Of a DNA stretch of 64,000 nt, positions 6,915 to 15,323 are shown piece after piece. The DNA comes from DATBLE01 sp963775695. Lineage in GTDB: Bacteria; Actinomycetota; Thermoleophilia; Gaiellales; Gaiellaceae. A model generated the notes under the pieces. That model worked only from the letters and a program-made list of their open reading frames with translations, searched no databases and was not told the DNA's origin. A program made the position numbers and the translations under genes. The stretch spans positions 1 to 64,000 of the forward strand of contig CAVZJU010000002.1 of NCBI GenBank assembly GCA_963775695.1, in the 5' to 3' direction. How positions within the stretch are numbered: the stretch's first letter is position 1; the number at the start of each line of letters is the position of its first letter.

Positions 6915-7544
6915 ATGAAACTGACGACCATGACGCAGGTCACGGTCGATGGAGTGATGCAGGGAAACGGCGGCGCGTCGGATGAGGACCGCAGGAACGG
7001 ATTCGAGCGCGGCGGATGGGCGATGGGAGCGGGCGACAACGAGACCATGACGTTCATCAACCAGACCTACCGGCGCGCCGACGCGTTCCTGTTCGGCCGG
7101 CGGACCTACGAGCTCTTCGCCGGCTACTGGGGCTCAGAGGAGCGGGCTCGCGCCGCGGCGGAAGATCCGAGCAACCACCAGATCGCAGCTGCCTTGAACA
7201 CGAAGCCCAAGTACCTCGCATCGACCACGCTCACCGAACCGCGCTGGGCGAACACGACCGTCCTCGCCGGTGACCTCGCGGCGGCCATCGGCGAGCTGAA
7301 AGCCAAGCCGGCGGGTGAGCTGCAGGTGCACGGCAGCGGTGCCCTGATCCGATGGCTGCTCGAAAACGACCTCGTCGACGAGATCAACCTGCTCACCGTC
7401 CCCGTGGTCCTCGGCCAGGGCACGCGGCTGTTCCCCGACGACGGCCCGGACATTGCGCTTGACCTGGTCGACTCGCGAACCGACTCCAAGGGCGTAACGA
7501 TCCAGGTCTACCGGCCCAACGGGCGCCCGCAGTACGCCGACTGA
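6915..7544 (+). CDS. Dihydrofolate-reductase-fold protein (RibD C-terminal family)
   Basis: The 209-aa single-domain protein is of the RibD_C/YwjB type. N-terminal MTQVTVDGVM corresponds to the family's S/T-DG pattern. FGRRTYELFAGYW, LQVHGSGALIRWLL and LLTVPVVLGQGTRLF are the family's NADPH-fold blocks. Stand-alone members are NADPH-dependent reductases of unknown substrate, not true DHFR. The nearest purine-rich element to the ATG is AGAAGGGA, so expression may be modest. No functional partner is evident nearby. Confidence 0.85.
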   Translation: MKLTTMTQVTVDGVMQGNGGASDEDRRNGFERGGWAMGAGDNETMTFINQTYRRADAFLFGRRTYELFAGYWGSEERARAAAEDPSNHQIAAALNTKPKYLASTTLTEPRWANTTVLAGDLAAAIGELKAKPAGELQVHGSGALIRWLLENDLVDEINLLTVPVVLGQGTRLFPDDGPDIALDLVDSRTDSKGVTIQVYRPNGRPQYAD

Positions 7545-7636
7545 AGCACGTGAGATAGGCGGGTCGCCGCTCTGGGCGGCTAACGCGCCTGTGCGGATCG
7601 CTTCATTTCGGCAGGCGCGGACGTAGGGTCTCGTTC

Positions 7637-8395
7637 ATGGACCTGGCGGGCCGCAATGCGCTTGTTACCGGTGTCAGTCGTCGTGCTGGGATCGGCTACG
7701 CGATCACGCGGCGGCTGCTCGATGCGGGGGCGGCCGTGTTCATCCATGGCTGGACGCCGCACGATGCGACGCAGCGTTGGGGCGCCGAACCGGGAGGTAC
7801 CGAGGCGATCGCCGCGGAACTGGCCGTGCCCTTCCTCGAGGCGGACTTCGCGGATGCCGAGGCACCGGAGCACGTGGTCGCGGCCGCCGCCGACGCGCTC
7901 GGGTCACTCGACATCCTCGTCGTCAACCATGCCCGCAGCGGCCACGGGCGGCTCGACGAGTTGACCGCGGCGGAGGTCGACGCCTTCCTGCACGAGAACG
8001 TCCGCGCCTCGCTGCTGCTCGTGCGTGCGTTCGCTGCCCGCCATGACGACTCGCGCGACAGTGGGCGGGTGCTACTGATGACTTCCGGCCAGCACCTGGC
8101 GCCGATGGCGGGCGAGGTGGCCTACGCAGTCTCGAAGGGCGCACTGCAGCAGGCGACGCTGACGCTTGCCGACGAGCTCGCCGACCGCCGGATCACCGTC
8201 AACACGGTCAACCCCGGCCCGACCGACACGGGCTGGGGCCTGGCCGACCAGGACCCGGAGCGGACGATGCCGTTCGGGCGGTGGGGCGGGCCGGACGATG
8301 CGGCGCGGCTGGTCGCTTGTATTTGCAGCGACGATGCCCGCTGGATCACCGGCCAGACAATCGACTCCGAAGGAGGCTTCAGACGCTGGCGGTAG
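7637..8395 (+). CDS. SDR-family NAD(P)-dependent oxidoreductase
   Basis: The 252-aa classical short-chain dehydrogenase has cofactor loop VTGVSRRAGIGYA near residue 10, LVVNHARSG for the NNAG position, and catalytic Ser in MTSGQ followed by YAVSK. The C-terminal WITGQTIDSEGGF is typical of FabG-like enzymes. The substrate is not predictable. The gene stands alone and is followed by a strong hairpin at 8574-8605. Confidence 0.88.
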   Translation: MDLAGRNALVTGVSRRAGIGYAITRRLLDAGAAVFIHGWTPHDATQRWGAEPGGTEAIAAELAVPFLEADFADAEAPEHVVAAAADALGSLDILVVNHARSGHGRLDELTAAEVDAFLHENVRASLLLVRAFAARHDDSRDSGRVLLMTSGQHLAPMAGEVAYAVSKGALQQATLTLADELADRRITVNTVNPGPTDTGWGLADQDPERTMPFGRWGGPDDAARLVACICSDDARWITGQTIDSEGGFRRWR

Positions 8396-8476
8396 CCTGC
8401 GAGGGCCATCGGCCATCCTCCCCGTTCGCATTGACACCAGCAGTCGGAACCTGCCGCCGGAGGGGCTCGAGGCAGA

Positions 8477-8560
8477 TCAGGCTACGCCGATCGCGAGGAA
8501 GTCTTCGTGGATGTCGTCGCGGCGCTCGTAGCTCGTCGTCACGATGTAAGCGGAATCTCT
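8477..8560 (-). pseudogene. Possible C-terminal gene remnant
   Basis: In one minus-strand frame ending at the TGA at 8477-8479, the sequence reads YIVTTSYERRDDIHEDF with a natural-looking end. No upstream coding continuation or start is present. Family unknown; it could be chance coding in GC-rich DNA. Confidence 0.2.
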
Positions 8561-8573
8561 CTGTGCAAGAACA

Positions 8574-8605
8574 AACGGCCACCCTCGCGAACGAGGGTGG
8601 CCGTT
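8574..8605 (-). terminator. Strong hairpin terminator between convergent genes
   Basis: A perfect 14-bp stem (8574-8587 with 8592-8605) closes on the tetraloop CGAA. On the minus strand it is followed by TTTGTTCTT, giving a U-rich tail. It would end transcripts of the small-gene cluster at 8644-9676 and probably insulate the convergent SDR gene. Confidence 0.75.
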
Positions 8606-8643
8606 GTCGCTCCGGCTCGACGAGATTCAGCGCTCTTCGTAGG

Positions 8644-8958
8644 TCAGCTTCCCGTCAGGCCGTCGCGGAAGGCGATCGCCTCGAGCTCGACCCGAACCGC
8701 GTCCATCACGGGGACCACGGGTCGCGCCTCGAACGTGAACGCCGGGAGGGTCGAGCAGAACTCGTGGACGGTCAACGGATCGTCGCACTCCATCAGCATC
8801 CATCCGCCCCAGTCGCCCACGCGGATGACGAAGTGCTCGATCTGGAAGTCGGCGGGCGCCTCCCACTGGGTGAACACCTCGAGGATCCGCTTCTGGGCAT
8901 TCTCGTACTCCATCGGCGAGCCCTGCGGGCGCTCATTCCAGCTGATCATGTACTTCAT
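8644..8958 (-). CDS. DUF3303-family small protein
   Basis: The 104-aa protein begins MKYMISWNERP and contains EVFTQWEAPADF and GGWMLMECDDP, the pattern of DUF3303 ferredoxin-like (dimeric alpha/beta barrel) proteins. No biochemical function is known. It is the last of three small minus-strand genes (9404-9676, 9007-9396, 8644-8958), all with NTF2-like or alpha/beta-barrel folds. Confidence 0.75.
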   Translation of the reverse strand: MKYMISWNERPQGSPMEYENAQKRILEVFTQWEAPADFQIEHFVIRVGDWGGWMLMECDDPLTVHEFCSTLPAFTFEARPVVPVMDAVRVELEAIAFRDGLTGS

Positions 8959-9006
8959 CTCGGCATCTCCTTGGTCGGTTGGTGGCGGGACGAGTCGGTG
9001 ACGGGC

Positions 9007-9396
9007 CTACGACCAGAACTCGTCCCACGCGTGAAGGTCGTGGAAGTGCTCGCGACCGTCGATGATGCGGCAGTTCCGGAGCTCGAAGACGACGCAGCAG
9101 TAGACGTCCAGGTTCCTGCCGTTCCGCTCGGCGGTGTTGTGATGGATGCCGAGCACGCGGCCGTCCTCGTCGGTGAGGACACGCTGGAGATCGGCTCTGA
9201 ACGTTCCGCCGGTCTCGCCCACGTACCGGCCGAACTGGGCGAGGACGGCAGCTCGGCCGATCGCGTCGCCGGCAAGCGGGCTCAGCCCCGGCGTGTGCCA
9301 CGACGCGTTCTCGTCGAAGAGTTCTGCGAGCGTCTCCAGATCGGGGGCGTTGATGGCCTCGTACCCGCGGCGAACGAGTGCGGCAGTCCCGGGCAT
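9007..9396 (-). CDS. SnoaL-like / NTF2-fold protein
   Basis: The 129-aa protein shows the NTF2-like pattern: helical start VRRGYEAINAPDLETLAELF, DENASWHTPG after the first helices, and the C-terminal strands HFHDLHAWDEFW. Such proteins are small ligand-binding or isomerase-like domains of unknown substrate. It sits between two other one-domain genes on the same strand and is probably co-transcribed with them. Confidence 0.8.
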   Translation of the reverse strand: MPGTAALVRRGYEAINAPDLETLAELFDENASWHTPGLSPLAGDAIGRAAVLAQFGRYVGETGGTFRADLQRVLTDEDGRVLGIHHNTAERNGRNLDVYCCVVFELRNCRIIDGREHFHDLHAWDEFWS

Positions 9397-9403
9397 CGGG
9401 CGA

Positions 9404-9676
9404 TTACGCCTCGAACCGGCCGACGAGCTCGGGGACCTGCGGCCTGCCGGTGTGCCCGGCCTCCTGCATGATCGCCGGAACCTCGGGGTCGGAGGCGAAG
9501 CTTCCCCAGCCGTCCAGGTCCCAGTCGAAGATCACCCAGACCCGGCCGTCCTCGTTCGGGTCGCGGAAGACGGTCGAGCCCTTCGACCCGTGGAGCTTGC
9601 GCTTCTCGGCGCCCTTCGTCGAGTAGATCTCCACGAACCGGTCGAGATCCTCGATCGTCGTCGTTGCCAGGATCAT
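9404..9676 (-). CDS. Small dimeric alpha/beta-barrel-like protein, hypothetical
   Basis: The 90-aa protein starts MILATTTIEDLDRFVEIY and contains GSTVFRDPNEDGRVWVIFDWD, which looks like one ABM/ferredoxin-like domain. The start at 9676 is supported by AGGAGA upstream on the minus strand. The frame is open further upstream, but the extra residues look non-coding. The function is unknown. Confidence 0.65.
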   Translation of the reverse strand: MILATTTIEDLDRFVEIYSTKGAEKRKLHGSKGSTVFRDPNEDGRVWVIFDWDLDGWGSFASDPEVPAIMQEAGHTGRPQVPELVGRFEA

Positions 9677-9787
9677 CGTGTCTCCTTTCTCGGCTCCGCG
9701 CCGCGGCTCGGCGCGAACGGTGATCCCGAGTGTGCGTCGACTCCGCCGAAGCGACATCGGGCGAATGCCCTATTGGCAGCGACGGCC

Positions 9788-11383
9788 CTACGAGGCGTGA
9801 ACGAGGTCGTTCTCGAACGCCCAGACCGTCGCGGCGGCGCGGCTGCGGACGCCGGCCTTCTCGTAGACGTGCTGGACGTGGTGACCGACGGTCTTCGCCG
9901 AGATGCCGAGGCCGTCCGCGATCACCTGGTTCGACTGCCCGACCACGAGCGCGAGCAGCACCTCCAGCTCTCGTTCCGTCAGGCCGGCCGGAAGCTCGCG
10001 CGGCCGCTTCGAGATCCGGTGGCCGGCGGCGGCGAGCACCGCGTCGACCGCATCCGGGTCGAGCCGTCCATCGGTCGCCTCGCGCAGAAGCTCCGCCTCG
10101 GCGTCCCCGGGCTCGAGCGCCGGCCGGTACGGCCGCGCCTCGCGCATCGCGCAGTAGCAGTCGGCGGCGGCGAGGATGCGCGCCGCCTGGTCGAGCGCCG
10201 ATGCGCTCAGGCCACGGTGGTATCCCGACCCATCGAGACGCTCGTGGCTGGATCCGGCGAGGAGACCGATCGGAGCGAGGGTCGGCGACTGGGCGAACGC
10301 GCGCTCGGTGAAGTGCGGGTAGAGGCGCACGCGTTCCCATTCCCCGAACCCGAGAGGCCCCGGCTTCTCCCAGATCGCGTTCGAGACGCCCACCCGGCCG
10401 AGGTCGTGCGCGAGCGCTGCTCGCCGCAGAAGCGTGACGATCTCCGCGGGAAGGCCCAGGCGCCAGGCGGCAGCCTCGGCGAGCTCGGCCACGCCCAGCG
10501 AATGCTCGCGCAGCCAGGGTGACTTGAGGCCGCTGAGCGCCGCGACGGCAGCAAAGGCGCTGTCGATCCGGTCGCCCGCGATCCGGAACTGCGGAAACGG
10601 TTCGACCTCGAGCGCGTGCACCCACATCTGCGTCTCGTCGATCCCGGCGACGACGTCGCCGAGGTCCCGCACGGCGAGCTCGGCGATCTGCGGATCGTAG
10701 GCGGCGCCGGCCCGGCGCTCGACGACGGCGCGCCCCTCGTCGAGCCCCACGGCGGAGAGGAAGAGGGAGAAGTCCCGCGCCACGTGCAGGAGGCGCGCGG
10801 GCAGCGGGATCGCCTCGCCGCCGATGTCCCTCGGGAACCCGCGTCCGTCCCACCGCGCGAAGACGTACTCGAGCGCAGCCTCGATTTCCGGCCCGAGGCC
10901 CAGCCATACGGCGAAACGCTGCGCCACCTCGCACATCGCCGCGAGCGAGTCGCGTGCCCTCGGCCCGGCGTTGGCGATCGCGTCCTCGATCAGCCTGGCC
11001 CGTGTCTCGGGGGGTTGGCCGGCCCCGACGTAGGCCCGGTAGAAAGCCAGAACCTCGTCGGGCTCGGTCAGGTCGATGAGGTAGAAGGCGGCTCTGTGCG
11101 CGATGTCGTCGCCGTACACGAGCGTCGCCTCGTGCCCGTTCGACGTGCACCCGGACGCGTGGAGGAGGGCGACGTAGTAGGTGTCCGCGAGATCGTCTGC
11201 GGACGCTCCCGCGAGCTCGCCGAGGCGAACTGCGAGCACGGCCGTCCGGAGCGCGTGCTCGAGGGGCTGCCCGGTGCCGAGATCGGTGGCGAGCGAAAGG
11301 GCGCCGACGAGCTCGGCGGCGCGGACCGGCTGCTCGGCCCGCCCGGGGCACGCTCCGCTCGTGGCCGGATCCGCTGCCTCCAC
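9788..11383 (-). CDS. HD-domain phosphohydrolase fused to a LuxR-type DNA-binding domain
   Basis: The 531-aa protein has two halves of an HD-GYP-like module. The second half carries the clear HD pair ALAHDLGRVGVSN and later SSHERLDGSGYHRG; the first has ALLHASGC, with the HD motif degraded. A C-terminal LuxR helix-turn-helix follows (about 465-525, LTERELEVLLALVVGQSNQVIADGLGIS). It may sense cyclic dinucleotides or another phosphorylated ligand and control transcription, perhaps of the adjacent small-gene cluster on the same strand. Both roles are inferred. Confidence 0.82.
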   Translation of the reverse strand: MEAADPATSGACPGRAEQPVRAAELVGALSLATDLGTGQPLEHALRTAVLAVRLGELAGASADDLADTYYVALLHASGCTSNGHEATLVYGDDIAHRAAFYLIDLTEPDEVLAFYRAYVGAGQPPETRARLIEDAIANAGPRARDSLAAMCEVAQRFAVWLGLGPEIEAALEYVFARWDGRGFPRDIGGEAIPLPARLLHVARDFSLFLSAVGLDEGRAVVERRAGAAYDPQIAELAVRDLGDVVAGIDETQMWVHALEVEPFPQFRIAGDRIDSAFAAVAALSGLKSPWLREHSLGVAELAEAAAWRLGLPAEIVTLLRRAALAHDLGRVGVSNAIWEKPGPLGFGEWERVRLYPHFTERAFAQSPTLAPIGLLAGSSHERLDGSGYHRGLSASALDQAARILAAADCYCAMREARPYRPALEPGDAEAELLREATDGRLDPDAVDAVLAAAGHRISKRPRELPAGLTERELEVLLALVVGQSNQVIADGLGISAKTVGHHVQHVYEKAGVRSRAAATVWAFENDLVHAS

Positions 11384-11468
11384 CTCGGGATCCTATGCGC
11401 GAGATCGATGGGCCGGCGACGGCCGTGGCCTCAGGCGGTGAGCTCGCTAGTCTCGGCGAGGCGAGATC

Positions 11469-12092
11469 GTGACGACACCGAACTACGACCAAGACTTCTG
11501 GGAACAGCTCTGGGCACGCACCCTGCGTGAACGCGCCGGCGAGGTCGCGCGTCGTCCCCCGAACGCGCATCTCACCGGCGAAGTCTCAGGTCTGAAGCCG
11601 GGACGCGCGCTCGATGCGGCTGCGGGCATGGGTCCGACACGCTCTGGCTCGCCGCGCACGGGTGGCAGGTCACTGCGGTTGATTTATCCGCGGCCGCCCT
11701 GGCTCATGCGCGCTCGACGGCCGAGGAGGCCGGAGAGGATGTTGCCGGCCGTGTCGACTGGCTCGAGGCCGATCTCGCGACCTGGACTCCCCGGTCACTT
11801 CGACCTCGTGGTCTCCCTCTACGTCCACGAGGCGGGCTCGGTGCAGGAGATGGTGCGGCGGTTGGGGGCAGGGGTTGCGCCGGGCGGAACGCTGCTTCTG
11901 GTCGGGCACCGCCCGACCGACCCGGCTACGGGCGCGGCGACGCCCGCTGCCGGCCAGCAGCAGGTCTCGGTGCAAGCCGCGGTCGCCGCACTCCGTCTCC
12001 CTCGGTGGAAGGTCGTCGTGGCCGAGGACCGCCCGCGGGCCGTCGCGGGCACCGGCGTCGATGCCGTGATCCGCAAGCGGCGGCTGTCCTGA
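11469..12092 (+). pseudogene. SAM-dependent methyltransferase, frameshifted
   Basis: The frame begins with a normal methyltransferase N-terminus (LKPGRALDAAAGMG) and ends with a normal core (GHFDLVVSLYVHEAGSVQEM, then APGGTLLLVGH). Between about 11632 and 11798 the family sequence (TLWLAAHGWQVTAVDLSAAAL, ending LEADLATWTP) lies in another frame. Two compensating indels keep the ends in frame but scramble about 55 residues, including the SAM-binding acidic loop. Either a recent pseudogene or sequence error. Confidence 0.7.
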
Positions 12093-12220
12093 GTTCCTCG
12101 CCTAGTTCCGGCGCGCACCGATCCTCTGTCGATCACCAGCGGTCAGGGCGGAGAACTGACGGGGACTCCACTCGTCGTTCCGGCGCGGCACCCCTTCACC
12201 AACTCGCGCGGCGAATCCTC

Positions 12221-12700
12221 TCAGCCGCCCGGCTTGAAGACCATGAGCACGATGATGGCGACGACGAGTGCTGCGGAGAGGTAGTTGAGGGCGCGCGCCG
12301 CGCGGTCATCCAGGAGCATCCGCAGCTCAGCGGTCTCGGCGTTCCCCTCACGGGCCAGGCTCTCGGCGAGCTTGCGCGCCCGCTTCGGCCGCTGTCCGGC
12401 GATAGCGCCGAGGACGGTCACAATGAGGAGGAGCGCAAGTGCCCAATCGACCCAGGCTGAGCCGTAGCCGAAATGACCGACGTGGACGAGCCAGAGCCCG
12501 AACCCGAGCACGATCAGGAAGCCGAGGACGACCAGCAGGACCCCGATCCGGGTCAGACCGAGCAGGAGCGCCGTCTCGCTCGGCCGTCGCCGTCGGCGCG
12601 CCGCCTCGAAGCCGACCCCGGCGACGATGACACCCCCGACGAAGAGGAAGGCGCCGATCAGGTGGAAGAACATCGCCCAGTCCTCGGCCGCGGCGAGCAC
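12221..12700 (-). CDS. DUF2269-like integral membrane protein
   Basis: The 159-aa protein has four predicted helices: FFHLIGAFLFVGGVIVAG, IGVLLVVLGFLIVLGFGLWL, WVDWALALLLIVTVLGAI and YLSAALVVAIIVLMVF. A basic cytoplasmic loop (RRRRRP) lies between them. The arrangement resembles DUF2269 membrane proteins of unknown function. The start may be residue 10 (MFFHLIG). It is monocistronic. Confidence 0.7.
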   Translation of the reverse strand: MLAAAEDWAMFFHLIGAFLFVGGVIVAGVGFEAARRRRRPSETALLLGLTRIGVLLVVLGFLIVLGFGLWLVHVGHFGYGSAWVDWALALLLIVTVLGAIAGQRPKRARKLAESLAREGNAETAELRMLLDDRAARALNYLSAALVVAIIVLMVFKPGG

Positions 12701-13079
12701 CGGTCAAGTATGGCTTCCGCCTTCAGTCGGGCGGCGAGCAGGCTGGCGGAGGAGCTCCACCGCACAGGTCGACACCTCGCCGGTCGCATCAAGGCGAGTA
12801 GCAGGGTCGGAGGCGAGGCTTAGAACCTTCGACCTGAGTGAGGAAGGAGCACCGGCCGCTGAGGATGGCCGCAGCCCTTCACTCCTACCCGCGTTGACAG
12901 GAGGGCGAACGAACCTGCTTCGGGGAGAGGCGCTCGACGGCCGGGCCAGAGCGCGATCGTCCGGAAGCCGGCGGCAAGAACTGCATGACCTGGCCGCAGG
13001 TGCGAACCGATGCGAACGGGCGCGGACGTTCGCCGCGGCCGGCTTCGGCGCTCTTCCCCAGGTGGAATCGAGTGCGAAG

Positions 13080-13332
13080 AGCCGGTGCAGGCGAGCATCG
13101 ATCCGTCACGCCACCATTCCGCTGGATCAGATCCGACGATGAGCGTGCCTGGGTGATCCGAAAGCCGACCGAGCACCGACTCGCTGTCGCCGTCCGCGAT
13201 CGCCTTTTCAACCGATCGATGACGCGCCGGATCTCCTCGGATGGCTCCACTCGGCCGAGTGTCGCCAATCGGCTGAGCCCAGGCAACTTCGGCTTGCGAG
13301 AGCCCCTCGCTCTTGTCTCGGGAGCGCTCATG
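13080..13332 (-). pseudogene. NTF2-like protein pseudogene
   Basis: The minus-strand ATG at 13332 opens a short frame ending EEIRRVIDR. After a frameshift, KAIADGDSESVLGRLSDHPG and GSDPAEWW follow in the next frame. This is the N-terminal half of a nuclear-transport-factor-2-like protein, and its 3' part is absent. It is the only recognisable content of the 12701-13374 stretch. Confidence 0.5.
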
Positions 13333-13374
13333 TGTTGCGAGAGAACTCCGGCGCGACGTGGCACGATCTCGCGG

Positions 13375-13818
13375 GTGACCAGCAGACCCGCTGCGGCGCA
13401 GCACCTGCCCGACCTGGCGCGGCTGCGTCGGGTCCGCGACCGGATCGACCGGGAGTACGCGCAACCGCTGGATGTCGAGGCGCTCGCCCGCGGCGCGCAC
13501 ATGTCGGCGGGGCACTTCAGCCGCCAGTTCCGGCGCGCCTACGGCGAGTCGCCATACAGCTACCTGATGACGCGGCGCATCGAGCGCGCAATGGCCCTGC
13601 TGCGTCGTGGCGACCTCAGCGTCACCGAGGTCTGTTTCGCGGTCGGCTGCTCGTCGCTGGGCACCTTCAGCACGCGCTTTACCGAGCTGGTCGGCGTGCC
13701 GCCCAGCACTTACCGGCGCCGCGCGGCACGGGCGACGGCGGGGATGCCGTCGTGCGTGGCGAAACAGGTGACCAGACCGATCAGGAATCGAGAAGCGCCC
13801 GTCACCGAGCCGGACTAA
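13375..13818 (+). CDS. AraC-family transcriptional regulator (DNA-binding domain only)
   Basis: The 147-aa protein consists essentially of the two helix-turn-helix units of the AraC domain: ARGAHMSAGHFSRQFRRAYG and CFAVGCSSLGTFSTRFTELV, with the closing GVPPSTYRRR. Stand-alone AraC proteins of this size next to a VOC gene are common in actinobacteria, where the VOC gene is the likely target. GTG 13375 is the chosen start; an in-frame ATG at 13330 is possible. The VOC gene follows within a few bases. Confidence 0.85.
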   Translation: MTSRPAAAQHLPDLARLRRVRDRIDREYAQPLDVEALARGAHMSAGHFSRQFRRAYGESPYSYLMTRRIERAMALLRRGDLSVTEVCFAVGCSSLGTFSTRFTELVGVPPSTYRRRAARATAGMPSCVAKQVTRPIRNREAPVTEPD

Positions 13819-13828
13819 CGTGACCGCC

Positions 13829-14239
13829 ATGGACATCACCATTCACGCGAGCTTCCTCCCGCATCACGACTCGGACGCGTCCCTGGCCTTCTATCGCGAC
13901 ACCCTCGGCTTCGAAGTCCGCAGCGACGTCGGATACGGCGAGATGCGCTGGATCACGGTCGGCCCCGCCGGCCAGCCCGGCACGTCCGTCGTCCTGGAGC
14001 CGCCCGCTCCAGACCCCGGCGTCACCGACGACGAGCGCCGCACCATCGCCGAGATGATGGCGAAGGGCACCTACGCCCGCATCCTCCTGGCCACCGAGGA
14101 CCTCGACGGCACCTTCGAGCGGCTGCAAGCCAGCGATGCCGATGTCGCCCAGGAGCCGACCGAGCAGCCGTACGGGGTCCGCGACTGCGCCGTCCGCGAT
14201 CCCGCCGGCAACCTGATCCGCATCCAGGAGCTGCGCTGA
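13829..14239 (+). CDS. VOC (glyoxalase/bleomycin-resistance fold) protein
   Basis: The 136-aa protein has paired beta-alpha-beta-beta-beta modules. Module one is ASLAFYRDTLGFEV, and module two ends in the classical RDPAGNLIRIQE. Metal ligands are plausible but the substrate is unknown. ATG 13829 is preferred, while GTG 13820 would place it 1 nt after the AraC stop. Co-transcription with the AraC-type gene is likely. Confidence 0.85.
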   Translation: MDITIHASFLPHHDSDASLAFYRDTLGFEVRSDVGYGEMRWITVGPAGQPGTSVVLEPPAPDPGVTDDERRTIAEMMAKGTYARILLATEDLDGTFERLQASDADVAQEPTEQPYGVRDCAVRDPAGNLIRIQELR

Positions 14240-14326
14240 GCCGTCCGGTGATCGCAGCGTGACCTGCACGGCACAGTGCGGCGCCGAGACTAGATCTCTG
14301 ATCCGTTCGACTCGCTCATTGAGGAG

Positions 14327-14440
14327 GCCCCCGGAGGGGGCTCGATCGCGGGTGAGGAGCTCCTCCGGGGTTCTCGGGGGGTTTGAAGAATGCGGTTTGA
14401 AGAATGCCCAGTTGGGATCACCTGTGGGAACGTCCGTAAG
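14327..14440 (+). repeat. Hairpins, 14-bp tandem repeat and att-like repeat copy 4
   Basis: This intergenic stretch contains GCCCCC-GGA-GGGGGC (14327-14341) and the palindrome GAGGAGCTCCTC. A perfect tandem duplication of GGTTTGAAGAATGC follows (14380-14393 and 14394-14407). The second unit continues as GCCCAGTTGGG, matching the tRNA-derived core of the other three att-like repeats (compare GCCCGGTTGGG at 6550). It is the most degenerate copy and marks a possible outer boundary of the accessory region. Confidence 0.45.
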
Positions 14441-14508
14441 AGCGGGACCTTTCGGTTTCTCGGAGGCAAACGCGTTTTCGGGCTGTAGCCGCCAGGAGGG
14501 GAGCGAGC

Positions 14509-15323
14509 ATGCCACAGGTCGAGGTAGATGGGCTCACGATCAACTACGACCTTCAGGGGGACGGCGAGCCGCTTCTGCTGATCCCGTACACGTCGGCCGA
14601 CCACGCCTGCTATGCGTTCCAGCTCCGGCCTACACCGAGCACTTCAGCTGCATCGCGATCGATCTTCCGGGCTCGGGCGAGAGCGACAAGCCTGCCGGGC
14701 CGTTCTCGACCGAGGGCTACGCAGACCAGGTCGCTGCCTTCCTCGACGCGATCGGGATCGAGCAGGCCCACGTGGCGGGCGTCTCGCTCGGCGCCGGCGT
14801 GGGCACGCACCTGGCCGCCCGCCATCCGAGCCGAGTGCGCTCGCTCTCGTTGCACAGCGGCTGGGACACCACCGATGCCTACCTCGAGACCATCGTCGAG
14901 TTGTGGCGCACGCTCGCGCCGTCGCTGCCGACCGTCGCAGACGTGGTCATCCAGGCGATCTTCCCGCTCTGCTTCACCCCGGAGATGTGTGTCAGCCGGC
15001 CGGAGTTCGTGGAGACGCTGGTGCCCTTCGTGCGTGGCCGTCCCGCCCAGCCGCTCGACGCGTTCCTGGCCCAGACCGACGCGGTCCTCGCGCACGATGC
15101 GGGCCCCGTGCTGAGCGAGATCGCCGCTCCGACCCTGATCACCTTCGGAGCACACGACCTCGTCTGTGGCGAGCGCTTCGCCGAGCGGCTCGAGAGCGGG
15201 ATCTCCGGGAGCGAGCTGGTCGCCTTCGAAGATCTGTCACACGCTGGGCTCCACGAGGACCCGGAGACCTTCAACCGCGCGACGCTCGACTTCCTGCTGC
15301 GCCAGCGAGGAGGTACGCAGTGA
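14509..15323 (+). pseudogene. Alpha/beta-hydrolase with a single-base frameshift
   Basis: The protein starts MPQVEVDGLTINYDLQGDG and then shifts frame near 14623 at CAGCTCCGGCC, where one C appears to be missing. The second frame carries the rest: IAIDLPGSGESDKP, the nucleophile elbow GVSLGAG, the acid-region LITFGAHD, and the catalytic His context LSHAGLHED. All catalytic elements survive, so this is a very recent lesion or a sequencing slip in a C-run. Its stop overlaps the next hydrolase start (GTGA). Confidence 0.75.
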
